Assembly: GCF_000425425.1 (NCBI RefSeq)
Contig: NZ_AUDK01000016.1
Span: forward strand, 44,885 to 108,884
Length of the DNA: 64,000 nt
Direction: 5' to 3'
Origin: Flavobacterium daejeonense DSM 17708
GTDB taxonomy: Bacteria; Bacteroidota; Bacteroidia; Flavobacteriales; Flavobacteriaceae
Below the pieces are notes generated by a model that did not search any database, was not told the origin of the DNA, and saw nothing but the letters and a program-made list of their open reading frames with translations. The position numbers were made by a program, and so were the translations under genes. Every line of letters starts with the position of its first letter. The first letter of the stretch is position 1. This document shows, piece by piece, positions 17,721 to 28,565 of this stretch.

Positions 17721-18158
17721 CTAGTCTGAAGGATATTTCTTTTTCCAAAATAACATCAGTGAGAAAGTAACAATTACCGCCGATACAATTCCTTCAAAAA
17801 GTAAAGAAATGTTATAGGTCATTACGGAAGGGCTTCCTACGAATAATAATGTATCCGATAAGGTTTTAATGTAGTCGTCTCCTCCTTTGGCGTAGATATA
17901 GGCAACTAAGCCTGAAATACTTAAAAATACACCAAATAATGCAGTTAATAATGCCGAGATGGCGTTGTCGGCAAAATTAGTTTTGCCTGCTGCAAAATTA
18001 GATTTCAGGGTTCTGTTTACACCATAATAAACAAAAACAATGTTAAATAATCGCAAGAAGTAAACATTAGAAAGGTGAAGCGCTTCCATCAACAAAAAGT
18101 AAAGAGCAATACCTATAAAAATAATAACTCCATTGTAAAATTCTTTTGAGAGTTTCAT
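17721..18158 (-). CDS. Small membrane protein of unknown function (paralogue 2)
   Basis: This is a tandem duplicate of the preceding gene, with the same length (145 residues) and the same four-segment hydrophobic profile. It starts MKLSKEFYNGVIIFIGIALYF and ends MLFWKKKYPSD. A loop of charged and polar residues (RTLKSNFAAGKTNFADN) follows the second segment in both. Tandem paralogues with conserved membrane topology could form a hetero-oligomer. That is inference, and no transport or enzyme motif is visible. Confidence 0.7.
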   Translation of the reverse strand: MKLSKEFYNGVIIFIGIALYFLLMEALHLSNVYFLRLFNIVFVYYGVNRTLKSNFAAGKTNFADNAISALLTALFGVFLSISGLVAYIYAKGGDDYIKTLSDTLLFVGSPSVMTYNISLLFEGIVSAVIVTFSLMLFWKKKYPSD

Positions 18159-18271
18159 ACGCTTAATTTTTTAGGGTTAAAAAATAATAGTTTGATAAAC
18201 AGGGTATTGTCTATCAAATTTACGGAAAATACAGGAGTTATTGTAAAAAAAGTAGCTGTTTTTTATTAATT

Positions 18272-19201
18272 CTAAAGATTTTCCAGGTAAGAAAGGGTTT
18301 GAATTTTGTCTTTCTCAATTTGTACTTTTAATAAATCTACAGAATCAAATTTTTCTTCGCCACGAATGCGTTTCAGGATAGAAACACTGATTTGTTGGTC
18401 GTATAAATCAGCGTTGAAATTTAAATAATGAATTTCTACCGACAGTTTTTCGCCACCAACGGTAGGATTGAGTCCGATATTCATCATTCCAAAAACTTTT
18501 TCACCGTTGAGTTGGCTACTCACAATATAAACACCTTTTTGAGGAATTAGCTTGTAATCTTCTTCAATGTTGAGGTTGGCTGTGGGAAAACCGATCGTTC
18601 GTCCCAGTTGTTTGCCTTTGATAACCGTTCCGGTCAGGAAATATTCATAGCCCAGATACTTGTTCGCCAGATACATATTGCCTTCCTGAATAGCATTTCT
18701 GATTTTGGTCGAACTTACCGAAATATCGTTGATTTCCTGTGCAGAAATTTGTTCGACTTCAAAGCCGTATTTTTCGCCAAATTCAATCAGATTGTGAATA
18801 TCGGCGGTGCGGTTTCTTCCAAAACGATGGTCGTAACCAATAATAATTTTGTGAATTTTAAATTGATCAACCAATACTTTTTTTACAAAATCTTCGGCTG
18901 TCAGTCTGGAAAAACTTTCGTCAAAAGGATGGATTACCAGATTTTGAATTCCTAATTGTTCCAGAAGATTAATTTTTTCAGTAATTGTATTGAGTAATTT
19001 GATTTCTGAACGTTCCTGTAAAATCATTCTTGGATGCGGAAAAAAAGTCAACACCAGACTTTCATACCTTTCGTCAAGGGTGTTTTGAATTACTTTTTCA
19101 AGTATTTTTTTATGTCCAATATGAACTCCGTCAAAAGTGCCTAAGGTAAGGATGGTTTTTTTAGGAGAACTGAAATATTTTATAGAATGAAAAATCTTCA
19201 A
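18272..19201 (-). CDS. ribF: Bifunctional riboflavin kinase / FAD synthetase
   Basis: RibF makes FMN and FAD from riboflavin. The N-terminal adenylyltransferase half shows LTLGTFDGVHIGHKKIL, FFPHPRMIL and GYDHRFGRNR. The C-terminal kinase half shows GRTIGFPTANL and KGVYIV. The start is placed at TTG 19201 (L/M-KIFHSIKYF), where family homology begins, giving 309 residues. A second in-frame TTG at 19225 lies within the likely promoter and is rejected. There is no ATG nearby. Confidence 0.93.
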   Translation of the reverse strand: MKIFHSIKYFSSPKKTILTLGTFDGVHIGHKKILEKVIQNTLDERYESLVLTFFPHPRMILQERSEIKLLNTITEKINLLEQLGIQNLVIHPFDESFSRLTAEDFVKKVLVDQFKIHKIIIGYDHRFGRNRTADIHNLIEFGEKYGFEVEQISAQEINDISVSSTKIRNAIQEGNMYLANKYLGYEYFLTGTVIKGKQLGRTIGFPTANLNIEEDYKLIPQKGVYIVSSQLNGEKVFGMMNIGLNPTVGGEKLSVEIHYLNFNADLYDQQISVSILKRIRGEEKFDSVDLLKVQIEKDKIQTLSYLENL

Positions 19202-19222
19202 AACAATTATTTTATAGTAGTG

Positions 19223-19230
19223 CAAATTTA
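19223..19230 (-). promoter_or_regulatory. Likely -7 element of ribF
   Basis: On the minus strand 19230-19223 reads TAAATTTG, matching TAnnTTTG. It lies 22 bases before the TTG start at 19201. No -33 element at ideal spacing is seen. Confidence 0.45.
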
Positions 19231-19355
19231 GACTATCTGAATTAAATTTAAGCGCAAGCCGATTCTATTTTTTTGTTGGTTTTTAGATGATTCATACAAA
19301 TAGTTTGTGTGTGTTGTATTAATGAATTGATTTTCTAGGGTTAATTCCTAATTTG

Positions 19356-19389
19356 TTGAATATATTTTGGTGGAAATGCTTTATTTTTG
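19356..19389 (+). promoter_or_regulatory. Predicted promoter of the secreted metalloprotease gene
   Basis: TTG at 19356-19358 is followed after 23 bases by TATTTTTG at 19382-19389, 23 bases before the ATG at 19412. Confidence 0.5.
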
Positions 19390-19411
19390 AAATGTAAAAA
19401 ATAAACTGGTC

Positions 19412-22087
19412 ATGAGGATAAATAGTCTGTTTGTAATTCTTTTGTTGTGTTTTTCAGTGGTTCGTGCTCAGGATAAAGGACCGTGGAAACGAATGGATTC
19501 TTCGACGGCTCAGGTTTCGGAAAAATTGCTAAGCGGAAAGGGAATTTCAAAGGCAGTTTTGTTTCAATTGGATGAGGAAGTTTTGCAAACCAGGCTGAAA
19601 ACAATTCAGGATAAAAAGCAATCAGTCGCTCGTTTGGAGATTGCCATTCCTAATGCGAATGGTGTTTTAGAGCGGTTTTCAGTACATGAAGATTCTAATT
19701 TTGATCCCGAATTGCAGGCTAAATATCCGGAGATTCGCTCTTATTCCGGTGTCGGACTTACCGATGCTACTGCGGTGGTCAATTTCAGTATGTCTCCGTT
19801 GGGAGTTCAAACGATGATTACCCGAAAAAACAGTCAGGTAGAATTTATTGAAAAAGATGCTGAATCGGCCAATTTATATGTAGTTTATAATTCTAAAAGT
19901 AAGTTAAAAGAGCGTTTTCCTTTTAGTTGTACTACGGCTGATGCGGTTAATTTGGGTCAAAAAATTAGTAGTCAGAATGCTAAAATAGTTTCCAGTGATA
20001 AAAAGTTCCGAACCCTGCGTTTGGCTTTGTCTTGTACGGGAGAATATGCGGAATATTTTGGAGGAACTGTAGACGGAGCTTTGGCGGGAATGAATGCTAC
20101 GATGACCAGAGTAAATGGAATTTATAATCGGGATTTGGCGGTAAAATTAATTTTGATTGCCACTAATAGTCAGATTGTTTATACCAATGCTGTTACTGAT
20201 CCTTATGATGATGCTGAAGCTGGTGTGGGGACTTCTACAGTTGAAGGAACTTGGGGAATGCAGTTGCAGAATAATTTGACTTCTGTAATTGGAAATGCTA
20301 ATTATGATATTGGGCATTTGTTTGGTGCTTCCGGAGGTGGTGGAAATGCGGGTTGCATAGGTTGTGTGTGTGATGCGGGAAAAGGAAGTGGTTATACATC
20401 ACCATCTAGTGATAAGCCGGAAGGAGATACTTTTGATATTGATTTTGTAGCTCACGAAATGGGGCATCAGTTAGGAGCTAATCATACGTTTTCTTATGAT
20501 CTAGAAGGGACGGTGGCGAGTGTTGAGCCGGGAAGTGGTTCTACGATTATGGGATATGCCGGAATTACAACCGATTATGATGTAGAGCAGCATTCGGATG
20601 ATTATTTTTCTTTTATCAGTATTGCTCAAATTCAAAATAAGCTGGCAACCAAAAGTTGTCCTGTGGTAACTACAATTAGTACGGCCGGACCTACAGTGAA
20701 TGCCGGAGCAGATTATACGATTCCTAAAGGAACTGCCTTTGTGTTGAAAGGAACAGGAGGTGCTTCGGAAGCAGTAACTTATACCTGGGAAGAAAATGAT
20801 CCGGCTACTTCGGCCAGTGGTGATTTAAGTTTGGCTGTAAGTACTAAAACTAACGGGCCGCTTTTTCGATCGCTTCCTCCAGAGAGTAGTGCTGTTCGAT
20901 ATATGCCAGGCTTTGATAATGTTTTGGCGGGAAGATTGAGAGGGAAATGGGAATCGGTCTCGGATGTAGGCAGAACTTTGCATTTTGTTTTAACGGCAAG
21001 AGATAATGGTATGGAAGGTTCAGCTCAAACATTATCAGACGAAATGGTGGTAACAGTAAATGCTAATGCAGGGCCTTTTGAAATTAGTTCCCAAAATATT
21101 GATAATTTAAGTTGGTTTCAGGAAACGGAGCAAACAATTAGCTGGAATGTAAATGGGACAAATGTTTTGCCGGGAGCAGCGAAGGTAAATATTAAACTTT
21201 CGACTGATAATGGTGTGACGTTCCCAATTATTTTGGCTGCTGCGGTGGATAATGATGGTTCGGAGGAAGTAACTGTTCCAAATGTCTCTTCGCAGCTTTG
21301 CAGAATATTGATAGAGCCTGTTGATAATATTTTTTATGCAGTTAATAGCAAAACTTTTGCAATAGGTTATACAGTGACATCTGATTGTCAAACGTATGCT
21401 TTGCCGGGAACGCCTTTGTCTATCCCGGAACAGGGAAATTTTGCGACTAAAACGATAACGGTTCCGGCTACTACGGCATTGATTTCGGATGTTAATTTCA
21501 ATATTGATTTTTCGCATGATTATTTTTCGGATGTACAAATGGAATTGGTAAGTCCTCAGGGAACTGTTGTTAAGTTGTTTTATAACAGTTGCGGGACTAG
21601 TAGTGGAAGTTTGCTGTTAAATTATGATGATGCCGGAGCTGATTTGTTCTGTGGGAATACTGCTTTGCAAATGGTTAAACCTTTAGGGGTTTTGAGTGAT
21701 TTTAATGGAGAGAATCCTCAGGGGAACTGGACTTTGCGTTACAGAGATATTTATTTGACGGATACCGGAACTATTAATTCGGCTTCAGTTGAAATATGTA
21801 CACAGAGCTTTACTTTAGTTCCTTATGAAGATATAAGTAAGGATATAATAGTGAGTTCGAAAACGCATGATGAAAATTTTAATGTAAAGTATATCAGTAC
21901 TTCTGTTAATGATATTGAAATTTTGGTTTATGATGTTTCGGGGACAAAGATTTTTGGTGAAAAATATCCGAATAACGGAGGTTTTAATCAGGATATTCGA
22001 TTGCAGAATAAACCACAGGCAGGAGTTTATTTTGTATGCTTAATTGATGGTGGAATAAAAAAAACGGCTAAAATTATAATTAAATAG
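19412..22087 (+). CDS. Secreted reprolysin-like zinc metalloprotease with P-domain and T9SS tail
   Basis: The 891-residue protein has a signal peptide (SLFVILLLCFSVVRAQ) and a propeptide-like segment up to about residue 190. The metzincin catalytic domain carries HEMGHQLGANH (His348, Glu349, His352, His358) and a Met-turn in STIMGYAG. Ig-like modules follow, then a proprotein-convertase P-domain (NFNIDFSHDYFSDVQMEL, PQGNWTLRYRDIY) and a type A T9SS tail (LVYDVSGTKIF, PQAGVYFV, KTAKIIIK). It is likely secreted to degrade proteins outside the cell. It is monocistronic and convergent with pth across a shared terminator. Confidence 0.92.
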   Translation: MRINSLFVILLLCFSVVRAQDKGPWKRMDSSTAQVSEKLLSGKGISKAVLFQLDEEVLQTRLKTIQDKKQSVARLEIAIPNANGVLERFSVHEDSNFDPELQAKYPEIRSYSGVGLTDATAVVNFSMSPLGVQTMITRKNSQVEFIEKDAESANLYVVYNSKSKLKERFPFSCTTADAVNLGQKISSQNAKIVSSDKKFRTLRLALSCTGEYAEYFGGTVDGALAGMNATMTRVNGIYNRDLAVKLILIATNSQIVYTNAVTDPYDDAEAGVGTSTVEGTWGMQLQNNLTSVIGNANYDIGHLFGASGGGGNAGCIGCVCDAGKGSGYTSPSSDKPEGDTFDIDFVAHEMGHQLGANHTFSYDLEGTVASVEPGSGSTIMGYAGITTDYDVEQHSDDYFSFISIAQIQNKLATKSCPVVTTISTAGPTVNAGADYTIPKGTAFVLKGTGGASEAVTYTWEENDPATSASGDLSLAVSTKTNGPLFRSLPPESSAVRYMPGFDNVLAGRLRGKWESVSDVGRTLHFVLTARDNGMEGSAQTLSDEMVVTVNANAGPFEISSQNIDNLSWFQETEQTISWNVNGTNVLPGAAKVNIKLSTDNGVTFPIILAAAVDNDGSEEVTVPNVSSQLCRILIEPVDNIFYAVNSKTFAIGYTVTSDCQTYALPGTPLSIPEQGNFATKTITVPATTALISDVNFNIDFSHDYFSDVQMELVSPQGTVVKLFYNSCGTSSGSLLLNYDDAGADLFCGNTALQMVKPLGVLSDFNGENPQGNWTLRYRDIYLTDTGTINSASVEICTQSFTLVPYEDISKDIIVSSKTHDENFNVKYISTSVNDIEILVYDVSGTKIFGEKYPNNGGFNQDIRLQNKPQAGVYFVCLIDGGIKKTAKIIIK

Positions 22088-22101
22088 AATTTTAGAGAGA
22101 T

Positions 22102-22139
22102 AAAAAAAGCTGGAAAATAAATATTCTCCAGCTTTTTTT
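22102..22139. terminator. Bidirectional terminator between the metalloprotease gene and pth
   Basis: AAAAAAAGCTGGA and TCCAGCTTTTTTT form a 13-bp stem with a 12-base loop and A/T tails on both sides. It overlaps the pth stop codon by two bases. Confidence 0.88.
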
Positions 22140-22764
22140 ATTTTCCGTTAAAGGAAGTCATCGTGTTTTCTAATCCTGCTGTTCCAAAAGATTTAATGGC
22201 TTCAGAAGCAATTTCTAAACGTTCCGGAAGTGCGTTGATTTCAGTATCGTTCCACTCGCCAAGGACATAATCTACTTGCTTTCCTCTTTTGAATTCGTCG
22301 CTGATTCCAAAACGGAAACGCGTATATTGATTGGTGTTTAATACCAGATTGATGTTTTTTAATCCGTTGTGGCCGCCATCGCTGCCTTTGGGTTTGATGC
22401 GAATGGTTCCAAAAGATAAATTCAAATCGTCAGTTATTACAAATAGATTTTCTAAAGGAATTTTCTCTTTTTCCATCCAATATTGAACAGCTTTTCCACT
22501 AAGATTCATGTAGGTGTTAGGTTTTAATAGAAAAAAGCTTCTTCCTTTGAATTTGTATTCTGCTAATGAACCTAATTTTACGGTTTGGAAATCGAGGTTT
22601 TCTTTTTTGGCTAAATAATCCAATACTTTAAATCCGATATTGTGACGGGTATTTACATATTCGGCTCCAATGTTACCAAGTCCTACAATTAGAAATTTCT
22701 TCATATAATCTGTGTTCTCCTCTGTTTTTGATTTTGTAAAGAGGTTATTCAACCAATTTTTCAT
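22138..22764 (-). CDS. pth: Peptidyl-tRNA hydrolase
   Basis: Pth releases peptides from peptidyl-tRNA in the cytosol. KKFLIVGLGNIGAEYVNTRHNIGF contains the active-site Asn and His, and KPNTYMNLSGKAV, DDLNLSFG and GSDGGHNGLKNI follow. The 208 residues include a 20-residue lead (MKNWLNNLFTKSK) before the canonical MKKFLIVG. A start at the internal ATG is possible, but such leads occur in flavobacterial homologues as far as I recall. rplY and prs lie upstream in the same direction, separated by a repeat and a terminator. Confidence 0.95.
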   Translation of the reverse strand: MKNWLNNLFTKSKTEENTDYMKKFLIVGLGNIGAEYVNTRHNIGFKVLDYLAKKENLDFQTVKLGSLAEYKFKGRSFFLLKPNTYMNLSGKAVQYWMEKEKIPLENLFVITDDLNLSFGTIRIKPKGSDGGHNGLKNINLVLNTNQYTRFRFGISDEFKRGKQVDYVLGEWNDTEINALPERLEIASEAIKSFGTAGLENTMTSFNGK

Positions 22765-22835
22765 GTTGCAAAAATAAGTTAATTTGGTTATTTGTTGATT
22801 TGATCAGTGGATTTTGTTTCAGAATAGGCAATCTT

Positions 22836-22935
22836 CTTAATTATTGTAGCACCGATAGAGCCGGTATCCTCGAAGTCCTTTTGGGACGGAGAGATAAAGG
22901 CGATAGCCGGAACATTTGCCGGCTGGAATGCCTTT
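22836..22935. repeat. Intergenic element with CGATAG and GCCGG units
   Basis: The segment between pth and rplY contains GTAGCACCGATAGAGCCGG, CCTTTTGGGACGGAGAGA, GGCGATAGCCGG and a GCCGG-AACATTT-GCCGG pair. It is GC-rich relative to its surroundings and has no reading frame. It resembles dispersed intergenic repeats that I recall from flavobacterial genomes, but only one copy is in this window, so the class is not proven. Confidence 0.45.
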
Positions 22936-22951
22936 TTTTTTGATTCAAATC

Positions 22952-22986
22952 AAAAAAAAAGCACCAATCTTTCGATTGATGCTTTT
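22952..22986 (-). terminator. Terminator of rplY (minus strand)
   Basis: Read on the minus strand, AAAAGCATCAATC and GATTGGTGCTTTT pair around a 4-base loop with one mismatch, and a T-run follows (the A-run at 22952-22960 on the plus strand). Confidence 0.75.
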
Positions 22987-23004
22987 GAGTATGATTGAAA
23001 AAAA

Positions 23005-23616
23005 TTATTTTTTCTTTCCTTTTGCTGGTGCTTTTGCTGCTTTTGCTGCTTCCTGAGCTGCTTTCATAGCCGCACGAGACATCTTCACCTGACAGATAAC
23101 AGTGTTGTCCGGGTGCATGATTTTGAAGTTTTCAGAAGGAACTTTAGTGATGTAAAGTTTGTTCCCCATTTCAAGCGGAGTAATATCAGCTACCACATAA
23201 TCAGGAAGATTTGCTGGTAAAGCTTTTACTTTTAATTTACGGTTTGTAATACGTAAATCTCCACCTGCCATAACTCCTTTAGAGTTACCAGTGATTTTTA
23301 CAGGAACTTCTACAGTTACTTCTTTGTTGTCGAATAATTGGAAGAAGTCAATGTGTAAAATTTTGTCAGATACCGGGTGAACCTGGATATCTTGTAAAAT
23401 AGCATTGAAAGACTTACCGTTTCCAAGGTCAATCACAACTGTGTGAGCGTTTGGAGTGTAAACCAAGTTTTTGAATGCTTTTTCTTCTGCTGAAAAATGA
23501 ACTGGTTGATCTCCTCCGTATAACACGCAAGGAACCGCTCCAGCATTACGTAAGGCTTTAGTAGCTACTTTGCCCACGCTTTCTCTTTCTGATCCTTTAA
23601 TTGTAATCGATTTCAT
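23005..23616 (-). CDS. rplY: 50S ribosomal protein L25 (bL25, Ctc/TL5 form)
   Basis: This ribosomal protein binds 5S rRNA. The 203-residue form carries the N-terminal L25 domain ([58 protein letters not shown]) and the C-terminal TL5 domain ([28 protein letters not shown]). A basic Ala/Lys-rich tail ([11 protein letters not shown]) closes it. It lies directly downstream of prs, as in most bacteria, and is probably one transcript with it. Confidence 0.97.
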   Translation of the reverse strand: MKSITIKGSERESVGKVATKALRNAGAVPCVLYGGDQPVHFSAEEKAFKNLVYTPNAHTVVIDLGNGKSFNAILQDIQVHPVSDKILHIDFFQLFDNKEVTVEVPVKITGNSKGVMAGGDLRITNRKLKVKALPANLPDYVVADITPLEMGNKLYITKVPSENFKIMHPDNTVICQVKMSRAAMKAAQEAAKAAKAPAKGKKK

Positions 23617-23680
23617 TTTAAATATTTATATAGTTATTAATTAAACTCTTTTTTGATTCCCCTTTAGGGGTTAGGGGTAA

Positions 23681-24622
23681 TTACATGATAAACTTTCCGC
23701 TAATGGAATTGTTGTTTTGTACCATGTGCATTACTTCTGCAAAAAGTGGAGCGCAACTTACCACTCTGATTTTCTTAGATTCTCTCTTTAATGGGATGGA
23801 ATCGGTAACGATTAATTCGCTTAATTTTGACTCCTCAATCCTTTCGTAAGCTTTTCCTGATAGAATAGCATGAGTACAAATAGCTCTTACGCTAAGTGCT
23901 CCTCTCTCAATCATTAAATCGGCAGCTTTAGCTAAAGTTCCTCCGGTATCAATCATGTCGTCCACTAGGATTACATTGCGTCCTTTAACTTCACCAATCA
24001 ATTCCATGGTGTCGATAACGTTAGCCTGTTTTCTTTGTTTGTAACAAATAACTACGTCAGATTCTAAGAATTTAGAATAGGCGTAAGCTCTTTTAGAGCC
24101 ACCCATGTCTGGAGAAGCGATAGTTAGGTTGTCTAATTTAAGGCTTTCTACATATGGTAAAAATATAGTAGAAGCGAATAAGTGATCTACTGGTTTTTCA
24201 AAGAATCCCTGGATTTGATCAGCATGTAAATCCATAGTCATGATTCTTGTTGCTCCGGCAGCTTCCAGCATTTTAGCAATTAATTTTGCTCCAATTGGAA
24301 CTCTTGGTTTGTCCTTTCTGTCTTGTCTGGCCCAACCAAAGTAAGGCATAACAGCAGTTATGTGTCTTGCTGAAGCGCGTTTTGCAGCGTCAATCATCAA
24401 TAACAACTCCATTAAATTCTCTGAATCAGGGAATGTAGAGCAAATTAGAAAAACACGTAAACCTCTGATAGATTCTTCAAATGATGGTTGAAACTCACCA
24501 TCACTATAATGGGATAAAGAAACTTTTCCTAGCGGAATTCCATATGCTTCGGAAATTTTTTCAGCTAGATAGACACTTTTTGAACAAGCAAAAATTTTAG
24601 CTTCTGGTTCTCTTTGTGACAT
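23681..24622 (-). CDS. prs: Ribose-phosphate pyrophosphokinase (PRPP synthetase)
   Basis: Prs makes PRPP from ribose-5-phosphate and ATP for nucleotide, His and Trp synthesis. The 313 residues are full length. Visible marks are SDGEFQPSFEESIRG, PYFGWARQDRKDKPR, the metal-binding MDLHADQIQGFF and the PRPP loop VDDMIDTGGTLAKA. It starts at ATG 24622. A possible -7 element (TAATTTTG on the minus strand, 24752-24745) lies about 125 bases upstream. The rplY gene follows after 64 bases. Confidence 0.98.
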   Translation of the reverse strand: MSQREPEAKIFACSKSVYLAEKISEAYGIPLGKVSLSHYSDGEFQPSFEESIRGLRVFLICSTFPDSENLMELLLMIDAAKRASARHITAVMPYFGWARQDRKDKPRVPIGAKLIAKMLEAAGATRIMTMDLHADQIQGFFEKPVDHLFASTIFLPYVESLKLDNLTIASPDMGGSKRAYAYSKFLESDVVICYKQRKQANVIDTMELIGEVKGRNVILVDDMIDTGGTLAKAADLMIERGALSVRAICTHAILSGKAYERIEESKLSELIVTDSIPLKRESKKIRVVSCAPLFAEVMHMVQNNNSISGKFIM

Positions 24623-24818
24623 TTAATTTGTTGTTTTTATTCCGTAGTACTAGTTACATTTCGGTTTTTACTTTGTTTTAAAGTTTGGAATGTGTGTAAG
24701 TGCTTCGGATGGAGTGTGTTAGTATATGTTGTTTTATCGAGCTGCAAAATTAGAAAATTAATTTGACTGTGAAAGTAAAATTTTCAGAAAATTTATTAGA
24801 AACTTTAATAATATTTTT

Positions 24819-24826
24819 TACATTTG
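24819..24826 (+). promoter_or_regulatory. Likely -7 element of the tRNA-Leu gene
   Basis: TACATTTG matches TAnnTTTG. The predicted start would be near 24832, about 75 bases before the mature 5' end. The -33 region is only weakly matched. Confidence 0.5.
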
Positions 24827-24906
24827 CACCGTCTTAAGGAAACGAAATCTTTAAAGAATGTAATTTTCTTAATTACCAAGAATAATTTATTATTCACGCC
24901 TTTTAA

Positions 24907-24986
24907 GCCCAGGTGGCGGAATTGGTAGACGCGCTGGTCTCAAACACCAGTTCTTAGGAGTACCGGTTCGATCCCGGTCCTGGGTA
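24907..24986 (+). tRNA. tRNA-Leu (anticodon CAA)
   Basis: GCCCAGG (24907-24913) pairs with CCTGGGT (24979-24985) as the acceptor stem, and A24986 is the discriminator. The anticodon stem CTGGT/ACCAG encloses the loop CTCAAAC with anticodon CAA at 24941-24943, which reads UUG. The long variable arm typical of tRNA-Leu and the GGTTCGATCCC T-arm are present. The 3' CCA is not encoded. Confidence 0.95.
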
Positions 24987-24989
24987 CAA

Positions 24990-25018
24990 AAGCCTCTTCG
25001 AAAGAAGAGGCTTTTTTT
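24990..25018 (+). terminator. Terminator of tRNA-Leu
   Basis: AAGCCTCTTC-GAAA-GAAGAGGCTT forms a perfect 10-bp stem with a GAAA tetraloop and a T-run, four bases after the tRNA. Confidence 0.93.
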
Positions 25019-25112
25019 GTTTTTAGACTTTTCTTCTTTTTTGGTTAAAACAATAAAAAGGCTGTTGTAAACCTGAAATAATTATGGTTTTTTGACAGTT
25101 TTTATCAAATTA

Positions 25113-25168
25113 CCCCTTTTATTGTGCGGTTATACCCCTCTTGTCTTTTGTGGGCTTATCTAAATTTG
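25113..25168 (+). promoter_or_regulatory. Promoter and paired CCCC operator of the LacZ-type gene
   Basis: CCCC at 25113-25116 and again at 25135-25138 (22-base period) precede TAAATTTG at 25161-25168. The distances from the first and second CCCC to the -7 element (48 and 26) are exactly those upstream of susC at 37188-37243, and both -7 elements continue as TTTGTAAT. The two shared boxes most likely bind the hybrid two-component regulator encoded at 28566-32678. A TTG at 25141-25143 could be a -33 element. Confidence 0.7.
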
Positions 25169-25277
25169 TAATTCAGATTTTGTTGTTTCTTATAATCAGA
25201 GTTGTTAGTTCTGGTATCATAAATAAATTAGATGTACCGGGAGAATTAGATTTAAGTTTTGTGGAAAACATTTCTGA

Positions 25278-28421
<3,144 letters not shown>

Positions 28422-28451
28422 GTTAATTGTTTTTTGGTGTGTTTTTTAGGG

Positions 28452-28478
28452 AACCTATGATGTTTTTTCATAGGTTTT
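28452..28478 (+). terminator. Terminator after the LacZ-type gene
   Basis: AACCTATGA and TCATAGGTT form a 9-bp stem around a short T-rich loop, followed by TTTT. Confidence 0.8.
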
Positions 28479-28494
28479 TCTAATTTTAGAAATT

Positions 28495-28502
28495 TAAGTT
28501 TG
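28495..28502 (+). promoter_or_regulatory. Likely -7 element of the hybrid regulator gene
   Basis: TAAGTTTG matches TAnnTTTG and lies 63 bases before the ATG at 28566. No CCCC boxes occur here, so the regulator gene may be expressed constitutively. Confidence 0.45.
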
Positions 28503-28565
28503 TTTTTTTGTGATGAAAAGAGATTAGTGAAAGAGTTGGATTAAAAAGAAATGTAATTAACCTTA

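Noticed and set aside
19202..19225. TTG start adding 8 residues to RibF
   Set aside because: It overlaps the probable -7 element, and homologues start at the KIFHSI segment.
24623..24906. Riboswitch or leader RNA between prs and tRNA-Leu
   Set aside because: No conserved riboswitch core or strong hairpin was visible; it only holds divergent promoters.
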